Below, piece by piece: positions 31,764 to 42,161 of a stretch of DNA of 64,000 nucleotides (position 1 is the first letter of the stretch; each line of letters starts with the position of its first letter). The notes under the pieces are model-generated. The model searched no databases, was not told the DNA's origin, and worked only from the letters and a program-made list of their open reading frames with translations. This DNA comes from Mesoterricola silvestris (lineage in GTDB: Bacteria > Acidobacteriota > Holophagae > Holophagales > Holophagaceae). Location of the stretch: assembly GCF_030295405.1 (NCBI RefSeq), contig NZ_AP027080.1, forward strand, positions 3,518,001 through 3,582,000, given 5' to 3'. The position numbers and the translations under genes were made by a program.

Positions 31764-33617
31764 ATGACGAACGAGATCCCTGGAACCTTCTGCCAGAACT
31801 GCTTCACCTGGAACCCGGGAGAACGGGAGATCTGCCGCAAGTGCGGCACCCGGCTCCTCATCGTCGCGGGGGACCAGACCTGGGAGGAAACCGAGGAGAT
31901 GGAAGCCGAGGACGACCTCGACGAGCATCTTCTGGAGCGCATCACCGGGCTGGAGGAGACCCTGCGCCGGGTGGAGACCTACCTGGAGACCGTCTCCGAC
32001 CAGATGGGCCGCCTGGAGCGCAGCGAAGTGATGCTGCGCAACGGCCTCATGTCCCTGGTGCAGGAGATGGAGCACAAGGGCCAGCTGGACGCCCAGGCCT
32101 TTTCCTCCCGGTGGGAGCAGCTGGTGGAGGAGAACCTGCAGCTCATCAGCGCCCGGGAGCTCTTCACCCGCTACCGCGCCCGCATCCTCCCCATCGCCAA
32201 GCCCAAGGCCGCCTCGCAACTGAAGCGGGCCCTGCTGGAGACCTCGGCCCTCCTGGACAACGGCCAGCTGCCCGAGGCCGCCACCCGCCTGGGCGAGGCC
32301 CTGGCCCTGGATCCCAAGAACTACGAACTGGTGTTCACCGTGGCCGCCCTCAAGGAGGTGGCCCAGGTGTGGGACGAGGCCGAGCAGCTGGCGCGCCGGG
32401 TGGTGCAGCTGAGCCCCCGGCACTTCGAAGGCTGGATGCTCCTGGCCAAGGTGCTCCAGGACGACCCCGCCCGGGCCGACGCCGCCATCGAGACCCTGCG
32501 CATCGCCGCCGACCTGCGCCCCGACGAGGCCGGCCCCAAGATCCAGCTGGCCGAGCTCCTCCTGGAGGAGGAGGACCTCCAGGGCTCCCTGGAAAGCGCC
32601 CAGGAGGCCGTGAACCTCCAGCGGGACGGCGAGACCCTCTGCCTCCTGGCCGAGGCGCTCCTGGCCCGGGGCGAGGCCCCCAAGGCCATCCCCCTCCTCA
32701 AGGAGGCCTCCGGCTACCTGCCCGGGGACCTGCGGGTGCGCGAGCTCCTGGCCGAGGGCTACATCCTCGCCGACGAGCGTCCCAAGGCCTTCTCCATCCT
32801 CGCCGAGCTCCTGCGCCAGCACCCCGGGGACCCCCAGCTGCTCCTGCTCCTGGACGCCGAGAACGCCGCCCAGCTGCGCAGCGCCCGGGGCGGCAAGGCC
32901 GAGGCCCGCTACCTGCTGGACGACGCCGAGGACTGGCTGGCCGAAGCCAACCTTGCCGAGGCGGAGGCCGTCCTCAAGAAGGCCCGCCGCAAGGACAAGA
33001 GCGAGCGCCTGGAGTGGCTGGAACTGAACCTGGCCTACCAGAAGGACCCCAAGGCCCACCTGGGCAAGGCCGTGCTCTTCGCCGGCAGCCCCCGCCACCC
33101 GCGCCTGTGCTTCCAGGCCCTGCGCCTGGCCCTGGACACCCTCATGGACCGCAACGACGAGAAGGGCCTCAACCAGGCCCTGGAGGTCTTCTTCAACGCC
33201 CACCCCAAGAGCAGCGGCGCCTGGGAGGCGGCCATCATCCGCCAGGCCCACCGGCTCATGAATTCCCGGATCAACGAGGCCGACCTGGCCGAGGTGCGCC
33301 GGCTCCAGGCCAACCCCCTGCCCGGCCAGGAAGCCCGGGCCCGCACCCTGCTGGGCCAGTACCTCCTGGAACTCAAGCACCCCCGGGAGGTGGTCCAGCT
33401 TGTGGATCCGGTCATTGCAAGCGAGCCGACGATGATCAATCATTTCCAGTTGGGGATGGCCCTGGCGGCCCTCAGGGAGAAGGACGAAGCCCTGGCGGTG
33501 CTGCGGGACGGCCTGGAAGCGGACCCGGGCGACCTGCCCGAGAGCCAAACCACCCTGCTCCGGTCCCGGATGGAAGGAATGATTCATGACCTGGAGCAGC
33601 CTGCCGGTCATCTGTGA
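31764..33617 (+). CDS. Zinc-ribbon, coiled-coil and TPR protein
   Basis: 617 residues, soluble, no signal. An N-terminal zinc ribbon has C10xxC13 and C24xxC27 (TFCQNCFTW, then ICRKCGTR). An acidic stretch and a coiled coil (about 50-115) follow, then Leu/Ala-rich TPR-like helical pairs to the end. GGAGG lies only one base before the ATG at 31764, so initiation may be weak; TTG at 31743 is an alternative. It sits directly upstream of sufB on the same strand but is separated from it by a promoter with a likely operator. Function unknown. Confidence 0.72.
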   Translation: MTNEIPGTFCQNCFTWNPGEREICRKCGTRLLIVAGDQTWEETEEMEAEDDLDEHLLERITGLEETLRRVETYLETVSDQMGRLERSEVMLRNGLMSLVQEMEHKGQLDAQAFSSRWEQLVEENLQLISARELFTRYRARILPIAKPKAASQLKRALLETSALLDNGQLPEAATRLGEALALDPKNYELVFTVAALKEVAQVWDEAEQLARRVVQLSPRHFEGWMLLAKVLQDDPARADAAIETLRIAADLRPDEAGPKIQLAELLLEEEDLQGSLESAQEAVNLQRDGETLCLLAEALLARGEAPKAIPLLKEASGYLPGDLRVRELLAEGYILADERPKAFSILAELLRQHPGDPQLLLLLDAENAAQLRSARGGKAEARYLLDDAEDWLAEANLAEAEAVLKKARRKDKSERLEWLELNLAYQKDPKAHLGKAVLFAGSPRHPRLCFQALRLALDTLMDRNDEKGLNQALEVFFNAHPKSSGAWEAAIIRQAHRLMNSRINEADLAEVRRLQANPLPGQEARARTLLGQYLLELKHPREVVQLVDPVIASEPTMINHFQLGMALAALREKDEALAVLRDGLEADPGDLPESQTTLLRSRMEGMIHDLEQPAGHL

Positions 33618-33634
33618 TCCCCGTCAAAGGGTCC

Positions 33635-33663
33635 GTGACAAAGTTGACAGGTTTAGTCATGAT
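33635..33663 (+). promoter_or_regulatory. suf operon promoter
   Basis: GTGACA (33635-33640, 5/6) and CATGAT (33658-33663, 4/6) are separated by exactly 17 bases. The predicted start of transcription is near 33670, leaving a very short leader before the sufB ATG at 33688. The palindrome listed next fills the spacer. Confidence 0.5.
33644..33660. promoter_or_regulatory. Candidate Rrf2/IscR-type operator in the suf promoter
   Basis: TTGACAGGTTTAGTCAT matches 14 of 17 positions of the E. coli type 1 IscR core (YYGACTRWWWYAGTCRR, recalled from the literature) and is itself a TGAC-N7-GTCA inverted repeat. It lies between -35 and -10 of the suf promoter, where a bound repressor would block RNA polymerase. 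No Rrf2-family gene is in the window, so the cognate factor must be elsewhere. Confidence 0.55.
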
Positions 33664-33687
33664 TAGAAGGGAAGGTTGGGTCCGGCC

Positions 33688-35127
<1,440 letters not shown>

Positions 35128-35150
35128 TGAACACCCATTCGGAGACAAGC

Positions 35151-35911
<761 letters not shown>

Positions 35912-35912
<1 letters not shown>

Positions 35913-37189
35913 TGGTGGCGACGGAAGCCGCCCCCCTCCTGGAGGGCCTCCTCTCCCGCCTCCGGCCCTCGGGCTGGGAGGCCCTGCGCGCCCGGGCCGA
36001 GGCGGCCCTGGAGGGCCAGGACCTGCCCACCCCCCGCCAGGAGGACTGGAAGTACACCGACCTGGCCCCCATGCGCGGCCTGGACTTCGCCCCCGGCGAG
36101 CCCGCGGCGGCGGACATCTCGGCCATCATCCTCCCCGAGGCCCGGGGCTCGCGCCTGGTCTTCGTGAACGGCCACTACGCCCCCCACGCCAGCAACGTCA
36201 CCAACCTGCCCGCGGGGGTCCGGTTCCTGAACCTGGCCTGCGCCACGGAGATGGCCCGGGACCTGGGCACCCTCTCGGCTTCGGACGTCTTCGCGGACCT
36301 CAACCTGGCCCGGTTCAAGGACGGGGCCCTGGTGGTCGTGCCCAAGGGCGTCCAGGTGGAGGCCCCCCTCCACCTGGTGTTCGTGAACAGCCAGGAGGGG
36401 GCCGTCCCCACCTGCGCCCTGCCCCGCCTCCTGGTGGTGGTGGAGCGGGGAGCCTCCGCCACGGTGGTGGAGGAGCACCTGGGCACGGGCACCTACCTCA
36501 CCAGCGCCGTGGCCGAGGTCATCGTGCGCGAGGACGGGCGCCTCACCCACGAGCGCATCCAGCGCGAATCCGACCAGGCCTTCCACTTCTCCCACGTGGC
36601 CGCGCGGGTGGAACGGGGCGCCAGCTACGCCTGCCGCACCATCAGCTTCGGGGCCCGCATCTCCCGCACCACCCCCCACGTGGTCATGGCCGCCGAGGGC
36701 GCGGAGCTGAGCCTGGACGGCCTGGCCCTCCTGGGCGGGTCCCAGCTTTCGGACACCCACTCCTTCGTGGACCACACGGTCCCCCACGGCACCTGCCGCC
36801 AGGCCCACAAGGTCATCGCCGACGACGCCTCCCGGGCGGTGTTCAACGGCAAGGTCTTCGTGCGCCCCGGCGCCCAGGGCACCGACGCCCAGCAGCAGTG
36901 CCGCGGCCTCCTCCTGTCCCCCAAGGCCCGCATCGACACCAAGCCCGAACTGGAGATCTTCGCGGACGACGTGAAGTGCGCCCACGGCGCGGCCATCGGC
37001 CAGCTGGACCCCGAGGGCCTCTTCTACCTGCAAAGCCGGGGCATGGACCCCGCCCTGGCCCGCAACGTCCTCACCTACGCCTTCGCCGCCGACCTCCTGG
37101 CCCGCATCCCCGTGACCAGCCTGCGCCGCCAGCTGAGGCAGACCGTGCTGGCCCGCACCCAGTCCGGCACCCTCGAGGCCCTGTCATGA
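35912..37189 (+). CDS. sufD: Fe-S cluster assembly protein SufD
   Basis: A 425-residue SufB paralog and partner in the SufBCD complex. QEDWKYTDLAPM is the usual N-terminal helix end; the right-handed beta-helix includes LVVVERGASATVVEEH and GLALLGGSQLSDTHSFVDH. The end DVKCAHGAAIGQLDPEGLFY with YLQSRGMD carries the conserved histidine of the SufB-SufD interface. The start overlaps the sufC stop (TGATG at 35910-35914), implying translational coupling. Confidence 0.96.
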
Positions 37190-38421
37190 CCACCGCCCTC
37201 ATCCCCCTGGACGTCCCCCGCATCCGCCAGGACTTCCCCGTCCTCACCACGCCCTTCCACGGCAAGCCCGTGGTGTACCTGGACAGCGCCGTGTCCAGCC
37301 TCACCCCCCTGCCGGTGGTGGCGCGCATGGGCCACTACCAGTCCTTCGAGCACACCAACGTGCACCGGGGCGTCTCCACCCTCAGCCAGGAGGCCACGGA
37401 CCGCTTCGAGGAGGCCCGGGAGAAGGTGCGCGCCTTCATCAACGCCCCCTCCACCCGGCAGGTCATCTGGACCCGGGGCACCACCGAGAGCATCAACCTG
37501 GTGGCCCAGACCTTCGGGCGCCAGAAGATCCACGCGGGGGACGAGATCCTCCTGTCGGCCATGGAGCACCACTCCGACATCGTCCCCTGGCAGCTCCTGG
37601 CCGAGGACCGGGGCGCCAGGATCCGGGTCATCCCCATGAACGACGCGGGCGAGCTGATCCTGGACAACCTCGAGGACCTCATCACGGACCGCACCCGGAT
37701 CCTGGGCGTCACCCACGTGTCCAACGTCCTGGGCACCATCAACCCCGTGAAGGAGATCATCCGCCGGGCCCACGCCAAGGGCGTGCCCGTGCTGGTGGAC
37801 GGCGCCCAGGCCGTGCCCCACATCCCCGTGGACGTCACGGACCTGGACGCGGACTTCTACGCCTTCAGCGGCCACAAGCTCTCCGGCCCCACCGGCATCG
37901 GCGTCCTCTACGGGCGCAAGAGCCTCCTGGAGGCCATGCCGCCCTGGCACGGCGGGGGCAGCATGATCCTCTCCGTCACCTGGGAGGGCACCACCTTCGC
38001 CGCCATCCCCGGCAAGTTCGAGGCGGGCACCCCCCCCATCGCCCAGGCCATCGGCCTCGGCGCCGCCATCGACTACGTGCGGGCCCTGGGCCTGGACCGC
38101 ATCGCCGCCCACGAGCACGAGCTCCTGGCCTACGCCACGGAGCGCCTGAAGGCCATCCCCGGCCTGCGCATCATCGGCGAGGCCCGGGAGAAGGCCTCGG
38201 TCCTCTCCTTCGTGCTGGAGGGCATCCACCCCCACGACATCGGCTCCATCCTGGACCACGCCGGGGTGGTGGTGCGGGCCGGCCACCACTGCGCCCAGCC
38301 CGTCATGACCCGGTTCGGCATCCCCGCCACCACCCGGGCCTCCTTCGCCTATTTCAACACCCGGGCCGACGTGGACGCCCTCGTCTCTGGCATCCTGAAT
38401 GTCCAGGAGATCTTCTCGTGA
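37186..38421 (+). CDS. sufS: Cysteine desulfurase SufS
   Basis: A 411-residue PLP enzyme that takes sulfur from cysteine as a persulfide. VYLDSAVSSLTP and NVHRGVSTLSQEAT are the N-terminal landmarks; the PLP lysine is Lys231 in FSGHKLSGPTG, and the persulfide-carrying cysteine is Cys369 in RAGHHCAQPVM, the short-loop group II (SufS) type that needs SufE or SufU as acceptor. SufU follows immediately. The start overlaps the sufD stop in ATGA. Confidence 0.97.
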   Translation: MTTALIPLDVPRIRQDFPVLTTPFHGKPVVYLDSAVSSLTPLPVVARMGHYQSFEHTNVHRGVSTLSQEATDRFEEAREKVRAFINAPSTRQVIWTRGTTESINLVAQTFGRQKIHAGDEILLSAMEHHSDIVPWQLLAEDRGARIRVIPMNDAGELILDNLEDLITDRTRILGVTHVSNVLGTINPVKEIIRRAHAKGVPVLVDGAQAVPHIPVDVTDLDADFYAFSGHKLSGPTGIGVLYGRKSLLEAMPPWHGGGSMILSVTWEGTTFAAIPGKFEAGTPPIAQAIGLGAAIDYVRALGLDRIAAHEHELLAYATERLKAIPGLRIIGEAREKASVLSFVLEGIHPHDIGSILDHAGVVVRAGHHCAQPVMTRFGIPATTRASFAYFNTRADVDALVSGILNVQEIFS

Positions 38422-38867
38422 GCGACCCCCGGGAGCTGTACCAGCAGGTGATCATCGAGCACAACAAGAAGCCCCGGAACTTCGGGGACCTGGAAGCCTG
38501 CACCCACCACGCCCACGGCCTGAACCCCCTGTGCGGGGACGATATCGTCCTCAAGCTGGTGGTGGAGGACGGGGTCGTGCAAGACATCCGCTTCCAGGGC
38601 CACGGCTGCGCCATCTCCAAGGCCTCCAGCAGCCTCATGACCGTCAACGTCAAGGGCAAGCCCGTGGCCGAGGCGGAGGTGCTCGTGGAGCAGTTCCGCG
38701 CCATGATCCGCGGCGCCCTGGACACCGCCACCGACCCCAACGTCCTGGGGCGCCTCAGCCTCTTCCAGGGCGTGCGGGACCTGCCCAGCCGGGTGAAGTG
38801 CGCCGTGCTGCCCTGGGCCACCCTCCACAGCGCCCTCCATGGCGAAGACATCGTGAGCACCGAATAG
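38418..38867 (+). CDS. sufU: Sulfur-transfer/Fe-S scaffold-like protein SufU
   Basis: 149 residues. Cys39 (NPLCGDD), Cys64 (GHGCAISKASSS) and Cys128 (RVKCAVLPW) are the three conserved ligands, with Asp after the first. The region between the second and third cysteines is longer than in IscU, the mark of SufU, a zinc-bound acceptor of SufS persulfide. It starts with GTG overlapping the sufS stop (GTGA). No sufE is present, so this is the expected SufS partner. Confidence 0.94.
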   Translation: MSDPRELYQQVIIEHNKKPRNFGDLEACTHHAHGLNPLCGDDIVLKLVVEDGVVQDIRFQGHGCAISKASSSLMTVNVKGKPVAEAEVLVEQFRAMIRGALDTATDPNVLGRLSLFQGVRDLPSRVKCAVLPWATLHSALHGEDIVSTE

Positions 38868-38875
38868 GACGCGCC

Positions 38876-39427
38876 ATGCCGAAGATCGCGGAAATCGAGT
38901 ACACCCCCAATCCCAACGCCGTGAAGTTCCAGCTCAAGGAGCCCGTGGCCGCGGGCTTCCCCAAGGCCTTCCGGGACGCGGAGATGGCCGAGCACGACGA
39001 CCTGGCCCGGGCGCTGTTCGCCGTGGGGCACGTGGTGTCGGTGTTCATGCAGGACAAGTTCATCACCGTCACCAAGGACGACGGCATGGGCTGGACCGAG
39101 CTCCTGCCCAAGCTGGCCCCCCCCATCCGCCAGGCACCGTCGGCCGCCGGCGCCACCCCCGAGGCCCCCCACTGGGACCGCCCCGAAGTGGACGAGAACG
39201 ACCCCCTCATCCAGCAGATCCGCAAGGTCCTCACCGACACCATCCTCCCGGCCCTGGCCGCCGACGGCGGCGGCCTGGACATCGTGGGCCGCCACGAGAA
39301 GCAGGTGATGATCCGCTACCTGGGCGCCTGCGGCTCCTGCCCCTCGGGCCTCACCGGCACCCTCATGGCCATCGAGGGGATCCTCCGCAAGGAAGTGGAC
39401 CCGGAGATCGTCGTCATCACCGTGTGA
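38876..39427 (+). CDS. nfu: Nfu-type Fe-S carrier protein
   Basis: 183 residues in two domains. The N-terminal Nfu_N domain (about 1-90) begins IEYTPNPNAVKFQL and includes a conserved SVFMQDKFITVTK strand. After an Ala/Pro linker comes the C-terminal NifU-like domain (about 105-183) with LAADGGGLDIV and C152xxC155 in GACGSCPSG, which bridges a 4Fe-4S cluster between two subunits. It delivers finished clusters to target proteins. It follows sufU by 8 bases. Confidence 0.93.
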   Translation: MPKIAEIEYTPNPNAVKFQLKEPVAAGFPKAFRDAEMAEHDDLARALFAVGHVVSVFMQDKFITVTKDDGMGWTELLPKLAPPIRQAPSAAGATPEAPHWDRPEVDENDPLIQQIRKVLTDTILPALAADGGGLDIVGRHEKQVMIRYLGACGSCPSGLTGTLMAIEGILRKEVDPEIVVITV

Positions 39428-39969
39428 CCGGCCCCATGGCGGAAGGCAGGCGCGGACGACAGATCCAGAAACAGCGGGAGCTCCTGGACCGCACCCTGGC
39501 CGCCCTGGAAACAGGCGGCCCCACGGACGTCCGGTCCTTCGCCGACCTGGACGCCATCCTCTTCCACGACCACGCCGACTTGGTGCGGGGCCTGGCCGAG
39601 GTGCTGGACCGCTCCGGCCTGGTGGACGCCTTCCAGGCCCTGGCCCGGCACCTGGAGGAGGACAGCGGCCTCTGGCTGCGCCGCCTGGAGCGCCTGGAGG
39701 CCGACCCCGCCCTGCGCGCCCGCCGCGCCGAGCGGGACCGGGACTACCTGGAGGTTCTGGGCGCCCACTTCCGCCGCTGGGGCGCCGCCGACCCCCAGGG
39801 CCAGCGGGTCAGCGACCTGGAAGCCACCCTGGCCCTGGCCGCCCAGCGGGGCGCCGAGCGCCTCTGGGTCCAGGGCCGGGGCCGCCCCGTGCTTCCCGTG
39901 CTGGTGGACGAGGCCCTGGCCGTTCTCTGGCCCGCCCTCTACGCCCACGCCCGCCGTCACCGTCCCTGA
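39424..39969 (+). CDS. Hypothetical protein at the end of the suf operon
   Basis: 181 residues, no signal or membrane helix, almost wholly helical, and rich in Arg, Leu, Asp and Ala. GTG at 39424 overlaps the nfu stop in GTGA; an ATG four codons later (39436) is also possible. Segments FHDHADLVRGLAEVLD and RRLERLEADPALRARRAERD suggest a helical bundle; there are no cysteines, so it is unlikely to hold a cluster itself. The coupling to nfu suggests an accessory role in Fe-S maturation. Its last 13 bases overlap the convergent LOG gene. Family not recognised. Confidence 0.65.
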   Translation: MTGPMAEGRRGRQIQKQRELLDRTLAALETGGPTDVRSFADLDAILFHDHADLVRGLAEVLDRSGLVDAFQALARHLEEDSGLWLRRLERLEADPALRARRAERDRDYLEVLGAHFRRWGAADPQGQRVSDLEATLALAAQRGAERLWVQGRGRPVLPVLVDEALAVLWPALYAHARRHRP

Positions 39970-40514
39970 AGGCGATCCAGCAGCCGCTCCGCGTCCGCCT
40001 CGCAGGGCAGCCCCCGCAGCCCCTCCCCGTGCAGGAACCCGTCTCCCTCCACCTGCCGCAGGAAGGCCAGCAGCCCGTCCCAGAACCCGTCGCTGTTGAG
40101 CAGCCCCACCGGCTTGGCGTGGATGCCCAACTGGGCCCAGGTGAGCACCTCGAAAAGCTCGTCCAGGGTGCCGAAGCCCCCCGGCAGGGCCAGGAACCCG
40201 TCCGAGAGCTGCACCATCCGCGCCTTGCGGCTATGCATGTCCTCCGTGACGATGAGCTCCGCCAGCCCCCGGTGGGCCTTCTCCCGGGCGACGAGCGCCC
40301 GCGGCATGACCCCCACCACCCGCCCCCCGCCCTGGATGACGGCGTCCGCCAGCGCACCCATGAGCCCGCAATGGGCTCCCCCGTACACAAGCCCTATCCC
40401 CCGCCCGGCCATGGCCCGCCCCAGCCCCACGGCGGCCTCCAGGTGCTTGGGATTGCGACCGGCGTTCGAGCCGGCGAAGACACAAAGGCTGAAGTTGTTA
40501 TCCATGGTTCCCAT
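39957..40514 (-). CDS. LOG-family protein (TIGR00730-type)
   Basis: A 185-residue Rossmann-fold protein. SLCVFAGSNAG opens the fold, GIGLVYGGAHCGLMGALADA is the nucleotide region, and LPGGFGTLDELFEVLTWAQL is the PGGxGTxxE signature of LOG/lysine-decarboxylase-like proteins, which cleave nucleoside 5'-monophosphates to base and ribose-5-phosphate. Annotation as lysine decarboxylase would be wrong. Two ATGs (40514 and 40505) are plausible; the frame continues upstream into a repeat and is not coding there. Confidence 0.88.
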   Translation of the reverse strand: MGTMDNNFSLCVFAGSNAGRNPKHLEAAVGLGRAMAGRGIGLVYGGAHCGLMGALADAVIQGGGRVVGVMPRALVAREKAHRGLAELIVTEDMHSRKARMVQLSDGFLALPGGFGTLDELFEVLTWAQLGIHAKPVGLLNSDGFWDGLLAFLRQVEGDGFLHGEGLRGLPCEADAERLLDRLQGR

Positions 40515-40575
40515 GATCGCGTACGCCCCCCCGGGGACGCACCCCGAAGCGCGACAAGACAAAAGACACCTGTCC

Positions 40576-40730
40576 TTTCTTTTCCCAGCGCCCCAGCGAG
40601 CCCTCTGCGTCTCAGCGTTTGATTTTTTTCCAGGTTTTCTTCGGCGCGACAGTAAGAATCGCGCCGCGAATTCCAGGAAAAAATCAAACGCTGAGACGCA
40701 GAGGACTCGCTGGGGCGCTGGGAAAAGAAA
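40576..40730. repeat. Interspersed inverted repeat, family C copy 1
   Basis: Arms 40576-40631 and 40676-40730 are complementary over about 55 bp with one mismatch and one length difference. The spacer contains a second perfect 8-bp hairpin (CGGCGCGA with TCGCGCCG). The arm words CAGCGCCCCAGCGAG and CTGCGTCTCAGCGTTTGA resemble the GCGTCTCTGCG-type intergenic repeats I recall from many unrelated bacterial genomes. Twenty-four bases of the arm recur exactly in copy 2. Confidence 0.88.
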
Positions 40731-40789
40731 AAAAGGAAATCTGCCTGTGGGTTTCCAAGGGATGTGCCCCCCGAGACAGCCTTCGGACC

Positions 40790-40806
40790 GACAAAAATTT
40801 TTTGTC
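40790..40806. promoter_or_regulatory. Perfect GACAAAAA palindrome upstream of carA
   Basis: GACAAAAA and TTTTTGTC flank a single central T. Such compact AT-rich palindromes are often repressor sites, but it also lies at the base of the repeat region and could be a transcript-end hairpin for the minus strand. No regulator is assigned. Confidence 0.3.
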
Positions 40807-41078
40807 CAAATCAAAAAACTATTTAATTATTTAAGGACTTGAAAACACGAAATCCAGGATCCCCATTCCAGATCCGTTTTTCCCTTGTTTTTCAACGCTT
40901 TGGAAGCCCATACCCCTCCCTCGCGCCCCGCTTGTCTTCAAAAGGTAAGCCAGATTATCACATGAAAAACGCCACATATTCAAGCCTGTTTATCCCCTCC
41001 CATCCGCACTACTCTCGACAGAATGCCGGAACGAAGGGGTCATGAGATCCCGGCCCCAAGGCAGCGTGAGGAGACCGC

Positions 41079-42161
41079 ATGCTCGCGCACCTGATCCTGA
41101 AAGACGGTGAGTGCTTCAGAGGCGACGCCCCCCTTGGCAAGGGCGGGAGCGGCGAGGTGGTGTTCACCACCGCCATGGCCGGGTACCAGGAGATCCTCAC
41201 GGATCCCAGCTTCGCGGGGCAGATGGTGTGCATGACCTTCCCGGAGCAGGGGGTCTACGGCGTCCACGCGGATCTGGGGGAGGCTTCGCGGCCCTGGGCG
41301 GCGGGCTTCGTGTGCCGGCGCCTCAGCCTCCACCCGGACCACACCCGGGCCGAGGGGGACCTGGGCAGCTGGCTCAAGCGCCACCGCATCCCGGTGATCA
41401 CGGACGTGGACACCCGGGCCCTCACCCAGCACGTGCGGGACCGCGGGGCGCAGCCGGGGCTCATCTGGACCGAGGCCGACGGGTCCCTGGCGGCGGGGGT
41501 GGCCGCGGCCTCCCACCTGCCGGACATGTCCGGGCAGGCCCTGGCGGGGGAGGTGAGCTGCGACGACCGCTACGAGATCCTGCGGCCCGGGGCCCGGTTC
41601 CGGGTGGCGGTGCTGGACGGCGGCATCAAGGCCTCCATCCTCACCCAGCTCTCGGCCTCCGGCCTGGACCTGGAGGTCTTCCCCTGGGACGCCCCGGCTT
41701 CCGAGCTCACCGCGGCGCGCTTCCACGGGCTCTTCCTCAGCAACGGACCCGGGGATCCCGCGGCCCTGCCGGGCATGCGCCGGGAGGTGGAGGCCTGCAT
41801 CGGGCGCCTTCCCATCTTCGGCATCTGCCTGGGGCACCAGCTCCTGGGCCAGGCCTTCGGGGGCAGCACCTTCAAGCTGAAGTTCGGGCACCGGGGGGCG
41901 AACCAGCCCGTGCTGGACCTGGCCACCCGCCGCATCGAGATCACGGCCCAGAACCACGGGTTCGCCGTGGACGAGGCCAGCCTCCCCCCGGAGATCCAGG
42001 TGACCCACCGCCACCTCTCCGACGACACCGTGGAGGGGCTCCGGCACCGCACCCTGCCCATCTTCAGCATCCAGCACCACCCGGAGGCCTCCCCGGGACC
42101 CCACGACGCGCGCGGGGCCTTCGGCAGGTTCATCCGCATGATGGAGGACCACCATGCCTAG
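41079..42161 (+). CDS. carA: Carbamoyl-phosphate synthase, small (glutaminase) subunit
   Basis: A 360-residue amidotransferase subunit that hydrolyses glutamine and passes ammonia to CarB for arginine and pyrimidine synthesis. The N-terminal CPSase domain has [14 protein letters not shown] and [17 protein letters not shown]. The class I GATase domain has Cys250 in [16 protein letters not shown] and the His/Glu pair in [21 protein letters not shown] precedes the ATG. It overlaps carB by 8 bases. Confidence 0.97.
   Translation: MLAHLILKDGECFRGDAPLGKGGSGEVVFTTAMAGYQEILTDPSFAGQMVCMTFPEQGVYGVHADLGEASRPWAAGFVCRRLSLHPDHTRAEGDLGSWLKRHRIPVITDVDTRALTQHVRDRGAQPGLIWTEADGSLAAGVAAASHLPDMSGQALAGEVSCDDRYEILRPGARFRVAVLDGGIKASILTQLSASGLDLEVFPWDAPASELTAARFHGLFLSNGPGDPAALPGMRREVEACIGRLPIFGICLGHQLLGQAFGGSTFKLKFGHRGANQPVLDLATRRIEITAQNHGFAVDEASLPPEIQVTHRHLSDDTVEGLRHRTLPIFSIQHHPEASPGPHDARGAFGRFIRMMEDHHA

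Larger units (their letters stand above)
40515..41078. other. 564-bp intergenic region upstream of carA
   Basis: It separates divergent LOG and carA. It holds the 40576-40730 inverted repeat, the GACAAAAA palindrome at 40790-40806, and an AT-rich stretch 40790-40850 in otherwise GC-rich DNA. A weak promoter may lie at 40932-40961 (TTGTCT, 18 bases, TATCAC). The open frames over the repeat arms are palindrome artefacts. No gene seen. Confidence 0.6.

Noticed and set aside
39957-40514. Lysine decarboxylase
   Set aside because: The PGGxGTxxE motif belongs to LOG nucleotide phosphoribohydrolases; PLP-dependent decarboxylase motifs are absent.
40574-40740. Possible CRISPR-like or tandem repeat around 40.6 kb
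   Set aside because: The repeated words are two inverted arms of one palindrome, not direct repeats with spacers.
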